NCBI GenBank assembly: GCA_910578385.1
Contig: CAJTQV010000006.1
Location: forward strand, 1 to 64,000
DNA: 64,000 nucleotides
Direction: 5' to 3'
Source of the DNA: an uncultured Muribaculaceae bacterium
GTDB lineage: Bacteria > Bacteroidota > Bacteroidia > Bacteroidales > Muribaculaceae
The notes under the pieces: model-generated
Told to the model about the DNA's origin: nothing
Database searches by the model: none
Seen by the model: only the letters and a program-made list of their open reading frames with translations
Program-made: the position numbers and the translations under genes
Shown here: positions 59,170 through 64,000 of the stretch, one piece after another
How the letters are laid out: every line of letters starts with the position of its first letter
How positions within the stretch are numbered: the stretch's first letter is position 1

Positions 59170-59706
59170 ATGAAAGAAGAAATTATCATAGCAGGTTTCG
59201 GTGGCCAGGGTGTGCTCTCCATGGGTAAGATTCTCGCCTACTCCGGACTCATGGACGACAAGGAAGTGACTTGGATGCCCTCTTACGGTCCCGAACAGCG
59301 CGGCGGTACAGCCAATGTGACTGTTATCCTTTCCGACTCCAAGATCTCGTCACCGGTGCTCGACAAATACGACATCGTTGTTGCCCTCAACCAGCAGAGT
59401 CTCGACAAATTCGCCCCCAAGGTGAAACCCGGCGGAACTCTCATCTACGACACCAACGGTATCCATAACCGTCCCACACGCGACGACATCAAGATTTACC
59501 CCATCGACGCGATGGAGGCTACTCTTGAAATCGGTAACTCCAAGGCTTACAACATGGTCGTTATGGGTGCCCTCATGCAGGCCATGGACTACAAGCTCCC
59601 CATGGAGAACGTCATCAAAGGTCTCAAGAAGTCCCTTCCCGAACGTCACCACAAGCTCATCCCCCTCAACGAGAAGGCCATCGAGAAAGGAGCCTCTCTC
59701 ATCTGA
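59170..59706 (+). CDS. 2-oxoacid:ferredoxin oxidoreductase, gamma subunit
   Basis: 178 aa. N-terminal GFGGQGVLSMGKILAYS and later SYGPEQRGGTANVTVILSD are typical of the gamma (CoA-binding) subunit. Last gene of the four-gene operon, followed by a terminator. Confidence 0.92.
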   Translation: MKEEIIIAGFGGQGVLSMGKILAYSGLMDDKEVTWMPSYGPEQRGGTANVTVILSDSKISSPVLDKYDIVVALNQQSLDKFAPKVKPGGTLIYDTNGIHNRPTRDDIKIYPIDAMEATLEIGNSKAYNMVVMGALMQAMDYKLPMENVIKGLKKSLPERHHKLIPLNEKAIEKGASLI

Positions 59707-59742
59707 TGGGTCAAAGGTAAAACCAAATAAATCCCAACACCA

Positions 59743-59776
59743 CAAGGGGCGCGCCATTCGGCGTGCCCCTTGTCAA
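59743..59776 (+). terminator. Terminator of the oxidoreductase operon
   Basis: CAAGGGGCGCGCC pairs with GGCGTGCCCCTTG (13 bp, one G-U) around ATTC, followed by TCAATTTT. Confidence 0.85.
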
Positions 59777-59829
59777 TTTTATCCCCGGCCCCATACCGGA
59801 GCCGATTTCTTATCCTGGTTCCTTACTCC

Positions 59830-59931
59830 GATGAGCCGGTCTCTTACCCCGGTTACGTGCCTTGATGAGCCGGTCTCTTACCCCGGTTACGTGCCTTGAT
59901 GAGCCGGTCTCTTACCCCGGTTACGTGCCTT
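59830..59931. repeat. 34-bp tandem repeat, three exact copies plus decayed flanks
   Basis: Units start at 59830, 59864 and 59898 with GATGAGCCGGTCTCTTACCC and continue 14 bases. Degenerate copies lie before 59830 and after 59932. There are no spacers, so this is not a CRISPR array. It fills most of the 301-bp gap between converging genes. Confidence 0.9.
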
Positions 59932-60007
59932 GATGAGTCGGTTTCTTATCCCCGTTTTTTTGCACTCCGGCTCATATCCGGGTTTATTTTTACAGGGTGT
60001 TTGTTCC

Positions 60008-60712
60008 CTATTTCAGAGTCCCGGCCTCAGCCTGCCGGATCATCTCTGCGTTAGCCGTAATATAAATCTCCACACGGCGGTTCTGCGCACGTCCTTCCGG
60101 AGTATCGTTCGAGGCCACATAGTCGGCCATCGGAACGCCCTTGGCGGTCATACGAGTGGCCGATACACCCTGATTGGCAAGATAACTCAGCACCGACTCC
60201 GCACGCTCGTTCGACAGCTTCTCATTCACCGCAAACGACCCCGTATTGTCCGTAAAACCGAGAATCTGCACGTCCGTGTTCGGGTTCTCCTTCAGATTGG
60301 TCGCAAACCGGCTCAGGTCAGCCTTGGCCTGCTCGCTCAGATTGTACTTGTTTGTCTGGAAAAGTATACCCCCGTCAAAAGTCACGCGGATAGCCTTCAG
60401 ACCGGTCTGCGGGTCAGTTGTCTCCTCGACCTTAGCCTGTTCGGCCAGCTGCTCCTCAAGCTGCTTCTTCTGGCGGTCCATATTATTACCGATAAGAGCG
60501 CCTACGCCTGCGCCGACAGCCGCGCCGACACCGGCACCGATACCCGCGCCCTTGCCGCCGCCAATCAGAGCACCCAAACCTGCGCCGACAGCCGTACCGC
60601 TGCCACCGCCAATCAAAGCACCCTTACCCGTATTGGTTATGCTTGAGCAAGCGCTCCCCAACACCATAGTGGCACAAACCAGCCCAATCCCAAAAATCTT
60701 CAATACCTTCAT
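60008..60712 (-). CDS. OmpA-family lipoprotein with glycine-zipper domain
   Basis: 234 aa from ATG 60712 (MKVLKIFGIGLVCATMVLGSAC), chosen because it begins a proper lipoprotein signal with Cys at 22; the longer frame adds 27 residues of repeat-derived sequence. A glycine-zipper region (about 30-75, GALIGGGKGAGIGAGVGAAV) is followed by a C-terminal OmpA-like peptidoglycan-binding domain (about 115-225) with GFTDNTG, NEKLSNERAESVLSYL and GRAQNRRVEI. It should link the outer membrane to the cell wall. Confidence 0.9.
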   Translation of the reverse strand: MKVLKIFGIGLVCATMVLGSACSSITNTGKGALIGGGSGTAVGAGLGALIGGGKGAGIGAGVGAAVGAGVGALIGNNMDRQKKQLEEQLAEQAKVEETTDPQTGLKAIRVTFDGGILFQTNKYNLSEQAKADLSRFATNLKENPNTDVQILGFTDNTGSFAVNEKLSNERAESVLSYLANQGVSATRMTAKGVPMADYVASNDTPEGRAQNRRVEIYITANAEMIRQAEAGTLK

Positions 60713-60800
60713 AATCACAATCTTTAAAGAAATTACAGTAAAATCAAACCCAATTAAAAGGCCACAGCCTTTTAAAAGCCCGAAGTCTTTCAAAAGTCCA

Positions 60801-60866
60801 AGTCCTCGCCTTAAGAACCGAAAGTCCTCGCCTTAAGAACCGAAAGTCTTCGCCTTAAGAGCCGAA
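60801..60866. repeat. 22-bp tandem repeat, three copies
   Basis: Units at 60801, 60823 and 60845 reading AGTCCTCGCCTTAAGAACCG plus two bases. Lies in the 5' region of the OmpA-like gene. Confidence 0.85.
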
Positions 60867-60895
60867 AGCCTTTTAAGAGTAATACAAGCAATCCT

Positions 60896-60928
60896 CTTTT
60901 TTGTTCGGTGTGAGGGCTTCAGCCCGAT
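60896..60928 (+). repeat. Repeat family B with a D-type loop
   Basis: CTCTTTTTTGTTCGGTGTGAG then GGGC-TTCA-GCCC; the loop is that of family D. Confidence 0.8.
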
Positions 60929-60958
60929 TCCAGTCTTCTCCCAGCCCGTCCGGGTGGA

Positions 60959-60982
60959 GCTGTGTGAGGGCGGAAGCCCGAA
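60959..60982 (+). repeat. Repeat family B
   Basis: CTGTGTGAGGGCGGAAGCCC form, 19 bp before the end of the DUF4294 gene. Confidence 0.85.
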
Positions 60983-61000
60983 TCCCGAATCCCGAAGAAA

Positions 61001-61720
61001 TCAGAGCGCCCCCTGTTCCACGAGAGTCGCCACCCGGTCGATTATCGCATCCTCCCGGTTCTTCTCCGGGTGGAAGCCGGCCTTCATGTTCATGCCGAAA
61101 AACCGCCCGAAAGTCTGCCAGAATCCGGCCCTGAAGCTCCCCAAGAAAGCCTTCACGATATTGAAGGAAGTCTGGTCTGTCTCCCGGTTGATCAGCTTCA
61201 GCATAACCTTCCCCTGCCCCTTGGTCATCTTCTTGACCACAGGCTTGTACTGCTCGAAAATATCCTTCTCAAGCGTTTTAAGGTGCTTCTCGCGCATTTT
61301 CTTGTCGGGAATGGTCTGGATATACTCATACGTCTCGCAGAGCGTCGCAAACGCAAGTTTCGCATACGGCAGCGTCTTCTTCACATCGCGCACCGTGCGC
61401 CAATAGAACTCCTCCTCCTTCTTGTTCTTGAATTTCATCGGAGGATAAACAGTGATATTCTTGATATAAGTCATCCGGCAAGTGTCGCCATAAGCGTCCA
61501 CAAACCGCGTGTATCCCTCATAAGCCTTGACCTTCAGCCGCACTTCCCCCTCGCTCTCTTGAGCGAAAGCCACCACCGGCCCCGCCACCAAAGCCATCAC
61601 CAAAACAACCAAAGCCCCCACTCTTCCCCAGCCCCTATAAGTCCCATTAGCCCTATAAGCCCTATAAGACTTATCAGCCCTATCAGCCCAATTACCCATA
61701 TCTTCCATACCTGTCCCCAT
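61001..61720 (-). CDS. Exported DUF4294 protein
   Basis: 239 aa at most. A hydrophobic signal segment ends VVAFAQES (about 55, mature Gln). The remaining 185 residues match DUF4294, a Bacteroidetes family of unknown function: YIKNITVYPPMKFKNKKEEE, RTVRDVKKTLPYAKLA, GKVMLKLINRETDQTSF. The 30 residues before the signal segment come from a 9-bp CCTATAAG-type repeat (61637-61690; peptide RADKSYRAYRANGTYRG), so the true start is uncertain. No partner gene is implied by context. Confidence 0.82.
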   Translation of the reverse strand: MGTGMEDMGNWADRADKSYRAYRANGTYRGWGRVGALVVLVMALVAGPVVAFAQESEGEVRLKVKAYEGYTRFVDAYGDTCRMTYIKNITVYPPMKFKNKKEEEFYWRTVRDVKKTLPYAKLAFATLCETYEYIQTIPDKKMREKHLKTLEKDIFEQYKPVVKKMTKGQGKVMLKLINRETDQTSFNIVKAFLGSFRAGFWQTFGRFFGMNMKAGFHPEKNREDAIIDRVATLVEQGAL

Positions 61721-61727
61721 TAGAATT

Positions 61728-61761
61728 ATTATTTGTTCAAGCGAAGGAGCTTCAGCTCCGG
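61728..61761 (+). repeat. Repeat family D
   Basis: TTATTATTTGTTCAAGCGAA then GGAGC-TTCA-GCTCC. Confidence 0.8.
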
Positions 61762-61779
61762 CATCCCTTCCTCCGGCCC

Positions 61780-62301
61780 TTACATCCCGAGCACCGCCCC
61801 TTTTCCTAAACGGAAAAGCGCGTCAAAAATTGAAAGCCCCTCATTAATGAGCCCCCGCGTCTCCTCCCGCACCCCCGTCGGCACCCCCGCCCCGACAGCA
61901 TCCATATCAAGCCATCCGAGCGCGACCCGCAGCAGCCGTGAGTTGAATTCCTCCATCCGCAGTCCCTCCGAATCGGCATAGACAGCCTCAATCTCCGGCA
62001 TCAGGTGCGCATAGAAAGGCGTGCGCCCGTAAGCCGCATTCCAGGCTCCCAAATGCTCCCGTCGCCATTTCCCATGCTCCGACAGCACCGGGTCGGCTCC
62101 ATGTCGCTTAAGCGCGCTACCGCCACCCTCGGCAGGCAGCGTAAGTACTCCTGTCGCAATCGGGCATCGGGCGAATTGCTTGCCGCTGACACCGCAACGG
62201 CGGTTGGCGCCCCCCCGGGCCTCTTCATCACCGAGACCGTCGCGGAGCGAGTGGAGATAGACCCCGACCCACTCCGCCGTCACTCCGAATGGAGTTACCA
62301 T
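61780..62301 (-). CDS. WbqC-family protein, short N-terminus
   Basis: 173 aa. WbqC features: RCPIATGVLTLP, SEHGKWRREHLGAWNAAYGRTPFYAHL and EEFNSRLLRVALGWL. The family is linked to surface-polysaccharide loci, and its members are usually 200 or more residues. The first 45 residues match poorly and could mean a decayed N-terminus. The ATG overlaps the lepB stop by seven bases; dapB-lepB-wbqC-like is a known Bacteroidales order. Confidence 0.72.
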   Translation of the reverse strand: MVTPFGVTAEWVGVYLHSLRDGLGDEEARGGANRRCGVSGKQFARCPIATGVLTLPAEGGGSALKRHGADPVLSEHGKWRREHLGAWNAAYGRTPFYAHLMPEIEAVYADSEGLRMEEFNSRLLRVALGWLDMDAVGAGVPTGVREETRGLINEGLSIFDALFRLGKGAVLGM

Positions 62302-63767
62302 TTACCTTCGCTTTTGTCCGGATTAGGGTTCCTGAACACCCGGTTCCAGCGGATCTTGCCGTCAAACAGACCACGCTCCTGATCAAGCGAGACTATGATG
62401 AACATCGGCGAGCCGACCACATGGTCCTCGGGTACAAATCCCCAGTAACGCGAGTCAAGACTACGGTCACGGTTGTCACCCATCATCCAGTAGTAGTCCA
62501 TCTTGAAGGTATAATAGTCAGTCTGTTCGCCGTTTATATAAATCTTCCCGTCGCGCGTCTGAAGGTCGTTACCCTCGTACACGCGGATGGCTCTCTCATA
62601 AATCGGCAGATTCTCCTCCGTAAGATGCAGGGTCACGCCCCGCTTCGGAATCCAGAACTCACCCATCGTCGGGCGTGTCCAGCCGTAGCTGTTGCCGAGC
62701 GGGAACACTCCGCCGAGGTCAAGCATGCCGCTCTCCGACTCGCGCTGCAGCGGGCCGATTACCTCGGGCCATTTCTCTATCTCGCTCTTCATCTCGGCTG
62801 TCAGAGGCACATCGTAGAACCAGAAACCGGCATACTCGTTGCGCATCGGCTTGTAGCCATGGTCCTCGATGCGCACACCGAGGTCATGCCATTTCTCCGC
62901 GCTTACCTCGCCGTTGACCGGTACTATATAGTTGTACTGCACATGCTCCGGCTCGGCTATTGCCTTGCCGTTGATGTAGATGGTGTCGTTCGATATGCGT
63001 ATCCGCTCACCCGGCAGTCCGATGGTGCGCTTTACGTAATTCTCGCGGCGGTCAACCGGACGCCATATCACCTCGCCGAATCTCTGCGGGTTCTGCGCGA
63101 TATAAGCCTTAGGATCAGCGATTCCCTGCTGTTTCAGATCATAGACAATCTGATAATAATCACGGTTCTGCATGTTAAGTGCCACCGTGTCACCCTGCGG
63201 GAAGTTGAACACCACAATGTCACCGCGCTCTATCTCGCGTATGCCCGGCATACGGTGATATTCAAGCTGAGGCTGCTCGATATAGCTCTTCGTGTTGACG
63301 ATAGGCAAAGTATGTTGCGCCAGTGGGAAGTGAAGCGGTGTCTGCGGCACGCGTGCGCCATAGATGGTCTTGTCAACCCACAGACGGTCACCCACAAGCA
63401 GAGACTTCTCCAGGCTCGATGAAGGAATCTCATACTGCTGTCCGACGAAAGCGAAAATGAAATATATCAGAATCAGGGCATACACAATAGCGTCAACCCA
63501 TGCCATCACCGTCCGTGTGGCACCTTTCTTCTTCTTCCACCAGTTGAAGGGAATATACCCGGTCAGATAAATATCCACCAACAGCAGCCACAGCAGGGCG
63601 AGCCACGGATTGCCCATAAGCACAACCCACAGGAAGAATATCGCCGACACGATACCGAACCGTATCCACCGCGTCTTCTTCACCCGTCGCAGCCTCCCCA
63701 TCAAGCTGTTGTCTATTGTATTATCTGCACCCTCCTGCTCGTTGGGGTGCTTATTCTCCTGATTCAT
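62295..63767 (-). CDS. lepB: Signal peptidase I
   Basis: 490 aa from ATG 63767 (MNQENKHPNEQ); the longer frame reads back into dapB. Two or three N-terminal membrane helices (about 35-55, 60-80 and 95-115), the catalytic Ser in YEIPSSSLEKSLLVGD and the Lys base in NYVKRTIGLPGE are visible. A later GDNRDRSLDSRYWGFVP box completes the S26 signature. It is larger than E. coli LepB because of a long inserted beta region, as in other Bacteroidales. The ATG overlaps the dapB stop (ATGA). It removes signal peptides at the inner membrane. Confidence 0.95.
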   Translation of the reverse strand: MNQENKHPNEQEGADNTIDNSLMGRLRRVKKTRWIRFGIVSAIFFLWVVLMGNPWLALLWLLLVDIYLTGYIPFNWWKKKKGATRTVMAWVDAIVYALILIYFIFAFVGQQYEIPSSSLEKSLLVGDRLWVDKTIYGARVPQTPLHFPLAQHTLPIVNTKSYIEQPQLEYHRMPGIREIERGDIVVFNFPQGDTVALNMQNRDYYQIVYDLKQQGIADPKAYIAQNPQRFGEVIWRPVDRRENYVKRTIGLPGERIRISNDTIYINGKAIAEPEHVQYNYIVPVNGEVSAEKWHDLGVRIEDHGYKPMRNEYAGFWFYDVPLTAEMKSEIEKWPEVIGPLQRESESGMLDLGGVFPLGNSYGWTRPTMGEFWIPKRGVTLHLTEENLPIYERAIRVYEGNDLQTRDGKIYINGEQTDYYTFKMDYYWMMGDNRDRSLDSRYWGFVPEDHVVGSPMFIIVSLDQERGLFDGKIRWNRVFRNPNPDKSEGKW

Positions 63768-64000
63768 TTGAAAATGTCTTGTTTTGTCATTTCGGTCAGC
63801 ATCTCGCCGATTGTATGGAATCCCTGCTTCCCGGCAAGCCACTCAGCGGCCATGACAGCCCCCAAGGCAAACCCGCCGCGCGACTTGGCCGAATGCGTGA
63901 TCGTTATATCATCAACGGAAGAATCCCACACGATTGTATGTATCCCCGGCACTTCCCCCTCGCGCACATGCCCGATCTCCATCAAAACCCCATCCCCGGC
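63764..64000 (-). CDS. dapB: 4-hydroxy-tetrahydrodipicolinate reductase, C-terminal part (cut by window end)
   Basis: 78 codons visible, open through base 64000. The C-terminus AGDGVLMEIGHVREG, PGIHTIVWDSSVDDITITH and SRGGFALGAVMAAEWLAGK matches DapB of the lysine/diaminopimelate pathway. First gene of the dapB-lepB-WbqC unit. Confidence 0.85.
   Translation of the reverse strand, partial: AGDGVLMEIGHVREGEVPGIHTIVWDSSVDDITITHSAKSRGGFALGAVMAAEWLAGKQGFHTIGEMLTEMTKQDIFK

Noticed and set aside
59830..59931. CRISPR array
   Set aside because: The 34-bp units are directly adjacent with no spacers, and no cas gene is near.

Overview
The window looks like part of a GC-rich gut Bacteroidales chromosome, most likely from the Muribaculaceae/Prevotella side of the order. 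The signs are two SusC/SusD nutrient-uptake loci, a hybrid two-component sensor and a SusR-like regulator. Type IX secretion genes (PorW/SprE and PorX) are present, as is a glutaminyl cyclase with many exported proteins whose predicted cleavage site is followed by Gln. Many genes carry the Bacteroidetes -7 promoter box TAnnTTTG. Species cannot be named from the sequence alone.

Layout. 1-8331: the 3' end of a hybrid two-component regulator, then SusC, SusD and a DUF4960-type surface lipoprotein, resembling the core of a fructan/levan locus but without its hydrolases. 8346-16808: housekeeping genes: bioB, recA, der, era, the fabH-rpmF-DUF177 operon, tRNA-Arg(CCT) and a GT2 glycosyltransferase. 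17067-28968: a full starch/malto-oligosaccharide locus on the minus strand (SusR-like regulator, SusC, SusD, a SusE/F-like starch binder, a GH13 amylase and a GH97 alpha-glucosidase). 29079-32987: a TPR/AraC membrane regulator, a small protein with a type IX sorting domain and a repeat-domain secreted protein, with a perfect 30-bp palindrome beside a consensus promoter. 33136-40174: tyrS, glutaminyl cyclase, porW and porX. 40502-48867: a Sel1-repeat protein, nadB, a C-terminal processing protease and mfd. 49394-59706: mscL, gap, a CotH protein, a sirtuin, pyrH, frr and a four-gene 2-oxoacid:ferredoxin oxidoreductase. 60008-64000: OmpA-like lipoprotein, DUF4294 protein, and the dapB-lepB-WbqC operon, with dapB cut by the window end.

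The most unusual content is not a gene. At least four families of short hairpin-forming repeats, labelled here A, B, C and D, occur about 50 times in 64 kb. Every copy I could find points the same way on the + strand, whichever way the neighbouring genes run. Most lie in pyrimidine-rich intergenic DNA, but several sit in frame inside the hybrid two-component regulator and the Sel1-repeat protein, where they lengthen linkers between domains. Their stems show compensating base changes, so the folded or palindromic form appears to be selected. I do not recognise these families. They are the best candidate here for an undescribed element or system.

A second theme is envelope biogenesis. PorW and PorX belong to type IX secretion, a likely sorting-domain cargo lies a few kb away, and a glutaminyl cyclase matches at least six exported proteins in the window whose signal peptides are followed directly by Gln.
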